NCBI RefSeq assembly: GCF_001563225.1
Contig: NZ_CP014206.1
Coordinates: forward strand, 3,096,001-3,160,000
Direction of reading: 5' to 3'
DNA: 64,000 nucleotides
DNA from: Pseudodesulfovibrio indicus
Lineage (GTDB): Bacteria; Desulfobacterota; Desulfovibrionia; Desulfovibrionales; Desulfovibrionaceae
The translations under genes and the position numbers were made by a program. Shown one piece after another: positions 7,835 to 15,612 of this stretch. A model generated the notes under the pieces. The model did not search any database and was not told the DNA's origin. It saw only the letters and a program-made list of their open reading frames with translations. Numbering within the stretch: the first letter of the stretch is position 1; each line of letters starts with the position of its first letter.

Positions 7835-9136
7835 ATGTCGGAGCTGAAAAGAGCCATCGACCAGATCAGCAAGGACCGAGGCATCGACCGCGACCTCCTG
7901 ATCGACACCCTTGAGGAGGCCGTCCGTTCCGCCGTTGCCCGCAAGTACGGCGAGAGCATGGACATCGAGGTGGCCTTCAACGAGGAGCTCGGCGAGATCG
8001 AGGTCTTCGAGTTCAAGGTCGTCGTCGACGAGGTCCACGACCCGATCAGCGAAATATCGCTCGAAGCCGCCCGGGAGCATGATCCCAACGCGCAGCTCGA
8101 CGACGAAATGGGCTTCCCGGTCAAGGTCGAGGACCTGGGCCGCATCGCCGCGCAGTCCGCCAAGCAGGTCATCATCCAGCGCATGCGCGACGCCGAGCAG
8201 GAAATCATTTACGAAGAGTACAAGGACCGCGTGTCCGAGATCGCCAGCGGCATCATCCAGCGCCGCGACCGCACCGGTTGGATCATCAACCTCGGCCGGA
8301 CCGAGGCCCTGCTGCCCAAGGACGAGCAGATCCCCAGGGAGCGCTACAAGCGCGGCGACCGCGTGCAGGCCTATATCATAGATGTATTGAAGGAGTCCCG
8401 CGGACCCCAGGTCGTCGTGTCCCGGTCCCACCCGGACTACATGGTCGAGCTGTTCAAGCGCGAGGTTCCCGAGGTCGCCGACGGCACGGTCAAGATCATG
8501 GGCGTGGCCCGCGATCCCGGCCTGCGCGCCAAGGTGGCCGTCATGTCCCGCGACCGCGACGTGGACCCGGTGGGCGCCTGCGTCGGCATTCGCGGCTCCC
8601 GCATCCAGAACGTGGTCCAGGAGCTCAAGGGCGAGCGCATCGACATCGTGGTCTGGTCCCCGGACATCGCCATGTACGCCCAGCACGCCCTCTCCCCGGC
8701 CGTGATCTCCCGAATCCTCGTGGACGAGGAGGAGGAATCCCTGGAAGTGGTCTGCCCGGACGATCAGCTGACCCTGGCCATCGGCCGCAAGGGTCAGAAC
8801 GTCAAGCTGGCCGCCAAACTGCTCGGATGGAAAATAGACATTTTCACCGAATCCCGGTACGGCGAGCTCAACGCGGCGCGCAAAGGCATGGATCAGATCG
8901 CCAGCGTGGCCGAGGTCCCCATGGAGAACTTCTTCGGTGCGGGCTTCGAATCCATCGAGTCCATCGTCAACGCCACCGACGAGGAGCTGCTGGAGATCAA
9001 GGGCATGACCGAGTCCAAGATCGGCGACATCCGCCTGGCCGTGAACATGCTGGCCCCCGGCCTGGAAGCGGAGAACGCGGAAGCGCCGGACGAAGAAACA
9101 AGCGAGACTCCCGCCGAAGGCGAGGAGACCATATAA
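7835..9136 (+). CDS. nusA: Transcription termination/antitermination factor NusA
   Basis: NusA binds RNA polymerase and nascent RNA and modulates pausing, termination and antitermination. The 433-residue protein has the RNAP-binding N-terminal domain (about 1-125, MSELKRAIDQISKDRGIDRD). An S1 domain follows (about 130-200, with ALLPKDEQIPRERYKRGDRV), then two KH domains (KH1 with GVARDPGLRAKVAV and GACVGIRGSRIQNV, KH2 with LAIGRKGQNVKLAAKLLGW). One helix-hairpin-helix unit lies near residues 365-405, followed by an acidic tail. It is longer than B. subtilis NusA and shorter than E. coli NusA, which has two C-terminal repeats. The ribosome site GGAGG lies before the ATG. Confidence 0.97.
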   Translation: MSELKRAIDQISKDRGIDRDLLIDTLEEAVRSAVARKYGESMDIEVAFNEELGEIEVFEFKVVVDEVHDPISEISLEAAREHDPNAQLDDEMGFPVKVEDLGRIAAQSAKQVIIQRMRDAEQEIIYEEYKDRVSEIASGIIQRRDRTGWIINLGRTEALLPKDEQIPRERYKRGDRVQAYIIDVLKESRGPQVVVSRSHPDYMVELFKREVPEVADGTVKIMGVARDPGLRAKVAVMSRDRDVDPVGACVGIRGSRIQNVVQELKGERIDIVVWSPDIAMYAQHALSPAVISRILVDEEEESLEVVCPDDQLTLAIGRKGQNVKLAAKLLGWKIDIFTESRYGELNAARKGMDQIASVAEVPMENFFGAGFESIESIVNATDEELLEIKGMTESKIGDIRLAVNMLAPGLEAENAEAPDEETSETPAEGEETI

Positions 9137-9155
9137 CTCCGGGCGGGGACGGCGC

Positions 9156-9392
9156 ATGGAATGCAAGGGGCACACGCCCGAACGCATGTGCGTCGTCTGC
9201 CGGGGCCGGTTCCCCAAGGGGGAGCTGACCCGGTACGTCCGTTCGGACGATGCGGCGGGAACGGACCAGGGTCCGATTCCCGACCCGGCGAAAACCAGGC
9301 CGGGACGCGGATATTATGTATGCGGCCAGGCCCGCTGCCGGGAACAATTCCCGAAGATGATCAAGGGTCTGATGAAGAAACGTGCGAGGTGA
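9156..9392 (+). CDS. ylxR: YlxR family (DUF448) RNA-binding protein
   Basis: The 78-residue basic protein carries the YlxR signature: PERMCVVCRGRFPKGELTRY near the N-terminus, then PGRGYYVCGQARC. Two Cys pairs are present. In B. subtilis and many other bacteria ylxR lies between nusA and infB, exactly as here. The family binds RNA or nucleoid and its precise role is not settled. It starts 19 bp after the nusA stop and ends 4 bp before the infB start, so it is part of one transcription unit. Confidence 0.93.
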   Translation: MECKGHTPERMCVVCRGRFPKGELTRYVRSDDAAGTDQGPIPDPAKTRPGRGYYVCGQARCREQFPKMIKGLMKKRAR

Positions 9393-9396
9393 TTAG

Positions 9397-12261
9397 ATGA
9401 CGGCAAAGGTTCGGGTAGAAGACTTGGCTGCTGAGCTTGGTCTCAGCAACAAGGAGATCATTCAGCAGCTTCGTGAGATCGGCGTTCAGGCGAAAAGCCA
9501 GAAGACCGTCGTGGAAGACGAAGATGTGGACCGCCTCAAGGCGGAATTGAAGAAGGGCGGCGCCAAGCGCAAGGAAGTGCGCCGCGTGGGCGAGTCCGGC
9601 GTCATCATCCGGCGCAGGCGCAAGAAATCCAAGACTTCCAAGGAAGAGGAAGCCGTGGAGACGGTCGAGGATTCGGTCGAGGAGACCGAGGATCTTTCCG
9701 CCGAGGCCGAAGTGGCCGAGGTCGAGGAGACCGCTCCGGAAGTGGAGGTCCAAGAGACGCCCGCCAAGACCAGGGAGCCGGAAAAGCCCCAGGTCAAGAT
9801 CATCAAGCCCGCCGTCGAGGAATCCGTCGAGGAGACCGCGCCCGTGGCGGAGGAAGCCGTGGCCGAAGAGGCCCCGGCGGAAGAAGCAGTGGTTGCCGAG
9901 GCCGCTCCCGAACCCGCGCCTGCCGACGACCGCGCTCCCGAAGCCGAACCTGTGGCCGAAGAAGCGTCCGAACCCGCTTCCGAAGAGGCCGCCGAACCGG
10001 CTGCCGAGGTCGAGCCGTCCGCTGACGGCGATGCCGAGGGTGACGGTTCCGACGAGAAGGCCGAGCGCACCGAACCTCGCAAGAAAAAGAAGAAGAAGCG
10101 CGAGCCCGAGGCCCCCAAGGTCAAGATCATTTCCATGCCCACCGAAGAAGAGGTGCAGGCCCGCGAAGCGGCCAAGAACGCCGCTCCCGAACGCCGTCCC
10201 GCGGCGCGTCCCGCCGGTGCGGGCCGTCCCGGCGGCCCCCGCCCCGCCCGTCACATGGGCGCAGCGCCCGCACCCTCCGGCCCTGCCCCGGACCCGGTTT
10301 CCGACGGCCGTTCCAAGAAGAAAAAGGCCAAGAAGGACCGCCGCGTGGTGGAATTCTCCCAGGACGGCGGACAGGATCATACCAACAAGCTGTACAACGA
10401 CAATTACGCCCCGGGCCGCAAGGGCCGCAAGAAAAAGGGCGGCCGTCGAGGCGGTCCCATGTCCATGCAGCAGGACCAGGGTCAGGCGCAGCCCATGAAG
10501 GCGGCCAAGCGCAAGATCAAGTTCGACGAGGCCATCCGTCTCGCGGACATGGCGCACCAGATGGGCGTCAAGGCCCAGGACCTGATCAAGGCCCTGTTCG
10601 GCATGGGCGTCATGGCCACCATCAACCAGTCCCTGGACCTGGACACCGCCTCCCTGCTGGCCGGCGAGTTCGGCTACGAGGTGGAGAACGTCTCCTTTGA
10701 CGAACAGGAATTCCTGGTCCCGGTCGAGCCCGACACCGACGAGGATCTGAAGCCGCGTCCGCCGGTCGTGACCATCATGGGCCACGTCGACCACGGCAAG
10801 ACCTCCCTGCTCGACGCCATCCGCATGTCCAACGTGACCGACGGCGAGGCCGGCGGCATCACCCAGCACATCGGCGCCTACCACGTCCAGACGGACCGGG
10901 GCGAAGTCGTGTTCCTGGATACCCCGGGCCACGAGGCGTTCACCACCATGCGCATGCGCGGCGCCCAGGTGACCGACATCGTCATCCTGGTGGTCGCCGC
11001 CGACGACGGCGTCATGGACCAGACCCGCGAGGCCATTTCCCACTCCAAGGCCGCCGGCGTGCCCATCGTGGTCGCCGTCAACAAGATGGACAAGGAAGGG
11101 GCCAACCCGGACAACGTCAAGCGCGAGCTGGCCGAGCTGGGCCTCGCCCCCGAGGACTGGGGCGGCGACACCATCTTCGCCCACGTTTCCGCCAAGCAGA
11201 AACAGGGCATCGACGAGCTGCTCGAAATGGTCCTGCTCCAGGCCGAAGTCCTGGAGCTGAAGGCCAACCCGGACAAGCCCGCCCGAGGCCACATCGTCGA
11301 GGCGCGCCTGGACAAGGGGCGCGGCCCCGTGGCCACCAGCCTCATCGCGGAAGGCACCATCAACCAGGGCGACAGCTTCGTGTGCGGCGTGCATTTCGGC
11401 AAAGTCCGCGCCATGTTCAACGACCAGGGCAAGAAGCTCAAGACCGCCGGACCGGCCATGCCCGTGGAGATCCAGGGCTTTGACGGCCTGCCCGAGGCCG
11501 GTGACGAGTTCTTCGTGGTGGCCGACGAAAAGGTCGCCCGCCGCATCGCCCAGAGCCGCGCCATGAAACAGCGCGAGAGGGTCCTGTCGGCCAAGACCAA
11601 GGTCACCCTGGAATCCTTCCTGGCGTCCAAGCCCAACGACGAGGCCCAGACCCTGAACCTGGTCCTCAAGGCGGACGTGCAGGGCTCCCTGGAGGCCGTG
11701 ACCGAGGCCCTGAACAAGCTCTCCACCGACGAGGTCCGCATCAGCGTGGTCCACGGCGGCGCGGGCGCGATCACCGAGTCCGACATCCTGCTGGCGGGCG
11801 CTTCCGAAGCGATCATCATCGGCTTCAACGTGCGTCCGAACCTGAAGGTCAAGCAGATTGCCGAACAGGAAGGCGTGGAAATCCGCTTCTACGACATCAT
11901 CTACAAGCTGGTGCAGGAAGTGAAGGACGCCATGAGCGGCATGCTCGCCCCGGACATCGAAGAGGTCTACCTGGGCCAGGCAGAGGTGCGCGCCACCTTC
12001 AGCGTGCCCAAGGTCGGCGTCATCGCGGGCTCCTTCGCCTCGGACGGCAAGATCGTCCGCGGCGCCAAGGCCCGGCTGCTGCGCGGCGGCGTGGTCATCT
12101 ACACCGGCCAGATATCTTCTCTGCGCCGCGAAAAGGACGACGTCCGCGAGGTGGCCAAGGGCTACGAGTGCGGCATCGGCCTGGAGAAGTTCAACGACAT
12201 CAAGGTCGGCGACACCATCGAGGTGTTCGACACCAAGGAAGTCGCCCGCACCATCGACTAG
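9397..12261 (+). CDS. infB: Translation initiation factor IF-2
   Basis: IF-2 is the GTPase that brings initiator tRNA to the 30S subunit and promotes subunit joining. The 954-residue protein has an IF2_N motif at the start ([20 protein letters not shown]). A long charged, low-complexity linker rich in Glu/Ala/Pro and later Lys/Arg covers about residues 60-370. A second IF2_N-type element follows, then the G domain from about residue 455 with [17 protein letters not shown] and NKMD. The C-terminal beta-barrel domains include [19 protein letters not shown] and [20 protein letters not shown]. The ATG follows GAGGTGATTAG. A terminator hairpin lies just beyond the stop. Confidence 0.98.
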   Translation: MTAKVRVEDLAAELGLSNKEIIQQLREIGVQAKSQKTVVEDEDVDRLKAELKKGGAKRKEVRRVGESGVIIRRRRKKSKTSKEEEAVETVEDSVEETEDLSAEAEVAEVEETAPEVEVQETPAKTREPEKPQVKIIKPAVEESVEETAPVAEEAVAEEAPAEEAVVAEAAPEPAPADDRAPEAEPVAEEASEPASEEAAEPAAEVEPSADGDAEGDGSDEKAERTEPRKKKKKKREPEAPKVKIISMPTEEEVQAREAAKNAAPERRPAARPAGAGRPGGPRPARHMGAAPAPSGPAPDPVSDGRSKKKKAKKDRRVVEFSQDGGQDHTNKLYNDNYAPGRKGRKKKGGRRGGPMSMQQDQGQAQPMKAAKRKIKFDEAIRLADMAHQMGVKAQDLIKALFGMGVMATINQSLDLDTASLLAGEFGYEVENVSFDEQEFLVPVEPDTDEDLKPRPPVVTIMGHVDHGKTSLLDAIRMSNVTDGEAGGITQHIGAYHVQTDRGEVVFLDTPGHEAFTTMRMRGAQVTDIVILVVAADDGVMDQTREAISHSKAAGVPIVVAVNKMDKEGANPDNVKRELAELGLAPEDWGGDTIFAHVSAKQKQGIDELLEMVLLQAEVLELKANPDKPARGHIVEARLDKGRGPVATSLIAEGTINQGDSFVCGVHFGKVRAMFNDQGKKLKTAGPAMPVEIQGFDGLPEAGDEFFVVADEKVARRIAQSRAMKQRERVLSAKTKVTLESFLASKPNDEAQTLNLVLKADVQGSLEAVTEALNKLSTDEVRISVVHGGAGAITESDILLAGASEAIIIGFNVRPNLKVKQIAEQEGVEIRFYDIIYKLVQEVKDAMSGMLAPDIEEVYLGQAEVRATFSVPKVGVIAGSFASDGKIVRGAKARLLRGGVVIYTGQISSLRREKDDVREVAKGYECGIGLEKFNDIKVGDTIEVFDTKEVARTID

Positions 12262-12279
12262 CATTGCAACGGAAAAAAG

Positions 12280-12320
12280 GCGGGCGGCTCATTGACCAAT
12301 GGGCCGCCCGCATTTATTTT
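12280..12320 (+). terminator. Stem-loop after infB
   Basis: GCGGGCGGC (12280-12288) pairs with GCCGCCCGC (12303-12311), the stem continues through TCATTG/CAATG, and ATTTATTTT follows. It looks like an intrinsic terminator with an imperfect T-tract. The next start codon is only about 13 nt beyond it, so the downstream gene must be reached by read-through, or translated from RNA whose ribosome site abuts this hairpin. Confidence 0.65.
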
Positions 12321-12332
12321 GGATAAATGGGC

Positions 12333-12626
12333 ATGATCATCGGCGTCCTCCATCTGGAATTCCGGCTGCACGGAAACCGCTCCCTCAAGGGCAAGCGCAA
12401 GGTCTCCCTCAGCCTGAAACAGAAGCTGCGGAACAAGTTCAACGTCTCCGTGGCCGAGGTGGACGCACTGGACGTGCACGAGAAGCTGGTCCTGGCCGTG
12501 GTCACCACGGCCAACGAGACCGGTCGGGTTGAATCCACCCTCTCCAAGGCCCTGGCCATGGTGGAGGCCATATCCCCGGCGGAGCTGACCCGCTGCAACA
12601 CGGAAATTTTTTCGGATACGGAATAA
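12333..12626 (+). CDS. DUF503 family small protein (YlxP-like)
   Basis: The protein is about 97 residues: MIIGVLHLEFRLHGNRSLKG at the start, then a basic KGKRKVSLSLKQKLRNKFNV segment, AEVDALDVHEKLVLAVVTTA and VESTLSKALAMVEA. This is the DUF503 pattern, whose members often sit between infB and rbfA, as YlxP does in Firmicutes. The biochemical role is unresolved, and an RNA/ribosome-linked role is suggested by context. An ATG six bases earlier (12327) is equally open. No strong Shine-Dalgarno is visible for either start because the infB terminator occupies that space. Confidence 0.85.
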   Translation: MIIGVLHLEFRLHGNRSLKGKRKVSLSLKQKLRNKFNVSVAEVDALDVHEKLVLAVVTTANETGRVESTLSKALAMVEAISPAELTRCNTEIFSDTE

Positions 12627-12802
12627 TGTCACGTTCTTCAGATTCATATTACGGAAACACGGACGCGACGCGACGCCACCCGACAGGGTGGTGCGACGCT
12701 GAAAACGGCGGAGCAAACGGATAACCGCGTTTTCGGCGCAGCGATTTTATGCGAAGCAACCGGCAGGTTGTTCCGCGACACTACAGTAGAAAGGACAAGG
12801 CA
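12627..12802 (+). other. Spacer between DUF503 gene and rbfA with small hairpins
   Basis: This 176-bp stretch has no coding potential. It contains a short perfect hairpin CCACCC-GACA-GGGTGG (12676-12691) flanked by repeated GCGACGC words. A weaker AACC-GGCA-GGTT hairpin lies near 12759-12770. It may hold a processing site or a local promoter for rbfA, but neither is convincing. Confidence 0.35.
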
Positions 12803-13144
12803 ATGAAGGCATCCAGTTCAAGACGCGCCGTTCGCATGGGCGACCAGATCATGCGCGAAGTCGGCACCCTGCTCGTGGAGGAGGCGGCCGACCCGCGCCT
12901 GCAGCTCGTCACCCTCTCCGGCGTGCGCATGAACGCCAACCTGCGCATCGCCGAGATATTCTACACCGTCTCCGGCGACGCCGAGCACCGCAAGGCGGTC
13001 CAGACAGGGTTGGAAAAGGCCACCGGCTTCCTGCGCTCCCGTCTGGGGCGCATCCTCAAGCTGCAATACACCCCGGAGCTGCGGTTCCAGTTTGACGAAT
13101 TTCTCGAGGACGTGGTCTATGGAAAGTCCCATCCGGCGGATTAG
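12803..13144 (+). CDS. rbfA: 30S ribosome-binding factor RbfA
   Basis: RbfA is a KH-fold cold-shock and maturation factor for the 30S subunit. The 113-residue protein matches the family: RRAVRMGDQIMREVGTLLVE, then ADPRLQLVTLSGVRMNANLR, the variable YTVSGDAEHRKAVQTGLEKA region and LRSRLGRILKLQYTPELRFQ with FDEF near the end. The frame is open further upstream. The ATG at 12803 with AAGGACAAGG before it gives the expected length. The following gene starts inside rbfA (26-bp overlap). Confidence 0.95.
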   Translation: MKASSSRRAVRMGDQIMREVGTLLVEEAADPRLQLVTLSGVRMNANLRIAEIFYTVSGDAEHRKAVQTGLEKATGFLRSRLGRILKLQYTPELRFQFDEFLEDVVYGKSHPAD

Positions 13145-14087
13145 GGAAATCATCCTGGCCCAGGACGAGTTCCTGGTGACCTCGCACTACAGCCCGGACG
13201 GGGACGCCATCGGCTCCATCTGCGCCCTGGGCCACGTGCTCAAGGCGCTGGGCAAACGGATCACCCTGTACAATCCATCGGGCCTGCCCTCCCGCTACGC
13301 CTTTGTGGACGAGCCCTCGCCCATCGAGCGGGAGCTGCCCGCCGCCCTGCCCGCCTGGACCTTCGTCCTGGACTGCGGCAGCAACGAGCGCATGGGCGAA
13401 GCCCTGGCCGCACGCAAGGCCGAGACCGAATTCATCAACATCGACCATCACCTGGGCAACGACGAGTTCGGCGCGGTCAACTGGGTGGACCCGACCCAGC
13501 CCTCGGTGGGCAACATGGTCGCCACCCTGGCCCAGGCCCTGGACATTCCCCTGACCGGTCCCCTGGCCGAATGCGTGTACCTGGCCGTGTCCACGGACAC
13601 CGGCTTCTTCACCTACGGCAACACCACCCCGGAATCCCTGGAGCTGACGGCGGACATGCTGCGCGGCGGGCTGAACGTCGAGCGCATGAACATGCTCATC
13701 AACAAGCAGTGGTCCGAGAACCGCCTGAAGCTGTGGACCGAGGCCATGGGGTCCATGGAGACCGCTCTGGACGGGCGCGTGGCCTCGACCATCGTGACCG
13801 ACGAGATGTTCCGGCGCACCGGGACCACTCCGGCCGACACCGAGAACCTGATCAATTTCCTGCGCCGCCTCAAGACCGTGCGCGTGGCCGTCATCCTGCG
13901 CGAGGAGCGCGGGGGGCGCTGCAAGTTCAGCCTGCGCTCCTACGGCGACGACAACGTCCAGCGCGTGGCCGCCCGGTTCGGCGGCGGCGGACACAAGAAC
14001 GCCTCCGGCGGCTCCATCGAGTGCCCCATCGGCGAGGCCAGAAACAAGCTCATCGCCGTCATCGCCGAAGAGCTGGAGCTCCAATAG
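13119..14087 (+). CDS. nrnA: DHH/DHHA1 phosphoesterase, NrnA-like (oligoribonuclease / pAp phosphatase)
   Basis: The 322-residue protein has the DHH-family metal-binding motifs: SHYSPDGDAIGS (residues ~21-32), a DCGSNERM motif, and FINIDHHLGNDEFGAVNW with the DHH triad. A C-terminal DHHA1 domain carries VRVAVILREERGG and the nucleotide-binding RFGGGGHKNASGGS. NrnA-type enzymes degrade very short RNAs and hydrolyse 3',5'-pAp. This gene is the usual neighbour of rbfA and truB. The ATG at 13119 has GAGGA 8 nt upstream and overlaps the 3' end of rbfA. An upstream TTG is less likely. The stop directly abuts the truB ATG. Confidence 0.92.
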   Translation: MESPIRRIREIILAQDEFLVTSHYSPDGDAIGSICALGHVLKALGKRITLYNPSGLPSRYAFVDEPSPIERELPAALPAWTFVLDCGSNERMGEALAARKAETEFINIDHHLGNDEFGAVNWVDPTQPSVGNMVATLAQALDIPLTGPLAECVYLAVSTDTGFFTYGNTTPESLELTADMLRGGLNVERMNMLINKQWSENRLKLWTEAMGSMETALDGRVASTIVTDEMFRRTGTTPADTENLINFLRRLKTVRVAVILREERGGRCKFSLRSYGDDNVQRVAARFGGGGHKNASGGSIECPIGEARNKLIAVIAEELELQ

Positions 14088-15029
14088 ATGGGACGCAGAC
14101 GAAACAAACGCAGCCCCGAACAGCTCGACGGGCTGCTGATCCTGAACAAACCGGCCGGCCCGACCTCGGCCGCCTGCCTGAACGACATCAAGCACCGCCT
14201 CAAGCAGTACAAGATCGGCCACGGCGGGACCCTCGATCCCATGGCCACGGGCGTGCTCCTGGTGCTCCTGGGCCAGGCCACCAAGCTCGCGCCGTACCTG
14301 TCCGGCGGGACCAAGACCTATTCCGGCACGTTTCGGCTCGGAATAACCACTGATACCCTTGATATTCAAGGTGAAGTACTGAAAGAAAGCCCGGTTGACG
14401 CCACCCCGGAAGAGGTCGAACGCGAAATTTTATATTGGAAAGAGTTGACAGAGCAGGAAGTTCCAGCCTATTCGGCTGCCAAACACGAGGGCAAGCCGTT
14501 GTACGCCCTGGCCCGCGAGGGCAAGGAAACACCGGTCAAGACCAAGCCCATTGTTATTTCTCATGTGGAAGCGCTGGACGTGCACATGCCGGAAGCGGCA
14601 TTCAGGGTCAGTTGTTCCGCCGGTACCTACATACGTTCCCTGGTCCACAGCTTGGGGACACGAATGGGGTGCGGGGCGGCGCTGACCAGCCTGGTCAGGG
14701 AGGCCAGCGAGCCTTTCGGGCTCGATCAGGCCCTCGACCTCGAAGACGTCCTGGAACATCCGGAATTATTTCCGGAACGGGTGATCCCCTTGAAGGACAC
14801 CCTGCCCCACTGGCCGTGCTACCGGCTGACCGCGCCGCTGGCCGGGCTCGTCATGAACGGGTCCTGGCTTCCGGTCGTGGACCAGCCCGGGGCCATGCTT
14901 GCGGGAACCCTCGGCGACCGGGCCTTGCTGCTCGATCAGGACGAGGCTCCCCTGGCGCTGGTGGAGGCCAAACTCCAGGACGACAAGCCCAAATGGGCGA
15001 TCCTTCGGGGACTCTGGACCCAGGACTGA
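14088..15029 (+). CDS. truB: tRNA pseudouridine(55) synthase TruB
   Basis: TruB makes pseudouridine 55 in the T-loop of tRNAs. The 313-residue protein has the N-terminal GLLILNKPAGPTSAACLNDI. The catalytic-Asp motif IGHGGTLDPMATGVLLVLLG follows (Asp near residue 48), then KTYSGTFRLGITTDTLDIQG, VPAYSAAKHEGKPLYALARE and FRVSCSAGTYIRSLVHSLG. The C-terminal region is a PUA-like extension. The start codon follows the nrnA stop with no gap, showing tight coupling in the operon. The stretch near 14340-14460 is locally more AT-rich than its surroundings, with no frame disruption. Confidence 0.97.
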   Translation: MGRRRNKRSPEQLDGLLILNKPAGPTSAACLNDIKHRLKQYKIGHGGTLDPMATGVLLVLLGQATKLAPYLSGGTKTYSGTFRLGITTDTLDIQGEVLKESPVDATPEEVEREILYWKELTEQEVPAYSAAKHEGKPLYALAREGKETPVKTKPIVISHVEALDVHMPEAAFRVSCSAGTYIRSLVHSLGTRMGCGAALTSLVREASEPFGLDQALDLEDVLEHPELFPERVIPLKDTLPHWPCYRLTAPLAGLVMNGSWLPVVDQPGAMLAGTLGDRALLLDQDEAPLALVEAKLQDDKPKWAILRGLWTQD

Positions 15030-15091
15030 TCCGCCTTGGCGCATCGTCCGGCACAACATACAAGCAACATCCAACTTAGGAGGATACCGCT

Positions 15092-15361
15092 GTGGTTATG
15101 ACTGCTGAAGACAAGCAGAAGATCATCGACGAGTACAAGACCTGCGAAGGGGACACCGGTTCTCCCGAGGTCCAGGTGGCCCTGCTCACCGCCCGCATCA
15201 CTTACCTGAGCGAGCACTTCAAGGCCCACGCCAAGGATCACCACTCCCGCACTGGCCTGCTGAAACTGGTCGGCCAGCGCCGGAAGCTGCTCAAATACCT
15301 GCAGAACAAAGACATCCAGCGCTACCGCGACCTGATCGGCCGCCTTGGTCTGCGCAAGTAG
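15092..15361 (+). CDS. rpsO: 30S ribosomal protein S15
   Basis: S15 binds the 16S rRNA central domain. The 89-residue product matches bacterial S15 throughout: [20 protein letters not shown], the [20 protein letters not shown] core and [13 protein letters not shown] at the end. The GTG at 15092 lies 7 nt after a strong AGGAGG. The internal ATG at 15098 is too far from that site and would shorten the protein, so GTG is chosen. It sits between truB and pnp, the conserved order. Confidence 0.98.
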   Translation: MVMTAEDKQKIIDEYKTCEGDTGSPEVQVALLTARITYLSEHFKAHAKDHHSRTGLLKLVGQRRKLLKYLQNKDIQRYRDLIGRLGLRK

Positions 15362-15382
15362 TTCTTTGAAGAATTGAGGTTC

Positions 15383-15404
15383 GGGGGAGGGTCAAACCTC
15401 CCCC
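15383..15404 (+). terminator. Stem-loop after rpsO
   Basis: GGGGGAGG pairs with CCTCCCCC around a 6-nt loop, 22 bp after the rpsO stop. No T-tract follows, so it is more likely an RNA-stabilising or partial terminator element than an efficient intrinsic terminator. Confidence 0.5.
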
Positions 15405-15415
15405 CACCGTTTACG

Positions 15416-15572
15416 TCACTTTCTGCGGCGGAGCCGTCTTTGCGGCACCGCTTCTATCCCCACGCTTTGTTTAGTTGGCTGCGGAAGGCGCTTTTGGGAC
15501 CTGTTGGTCCTAAAGCCCAAGAGCCCCTCCCCAAGCCGGCTAACCCTTCTCAGGGATACTCGCAGAAAGTGA
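15416..15572 (+). promoter_or_regulatory. Structured pnp leader with 12-bp long-range stem
   Basis: TCACTTTCTGCG (15416-15427) is perfectly complementary to CGCAGAAAGTGA (15561-15572). Inside this closing stem lie a GCGG/CCGC hairpin (15428-15451) and a strong GCTTTTGGGACC-TGTT-GGTCCTAAAGC hairpin (15490-15516), forming a multibranch fold that ends 40 nt before the pnp ATG. In E. coli a long leader stem cut by RNase III mediates PNPase autoregulation (established there). A similar role here is inference. Confidence 0.6.
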
Positions 15573-15612
15573 TTCACCTATTAATGCCTTAAACCAAGGC
15601 AGGAGAATCCTT

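Noticed and set aside
9361-12264. Long open frame on the strand opposite infB (and similar long frames antisense to pnp, nusA, rseP and others)
   Set aside because: The codon bias of GC-rich genes opens long mirror frames. The predicted proteins are Leu/Val/Gly/His-rich low-complexity sequence without family motifs or ribosome sites.
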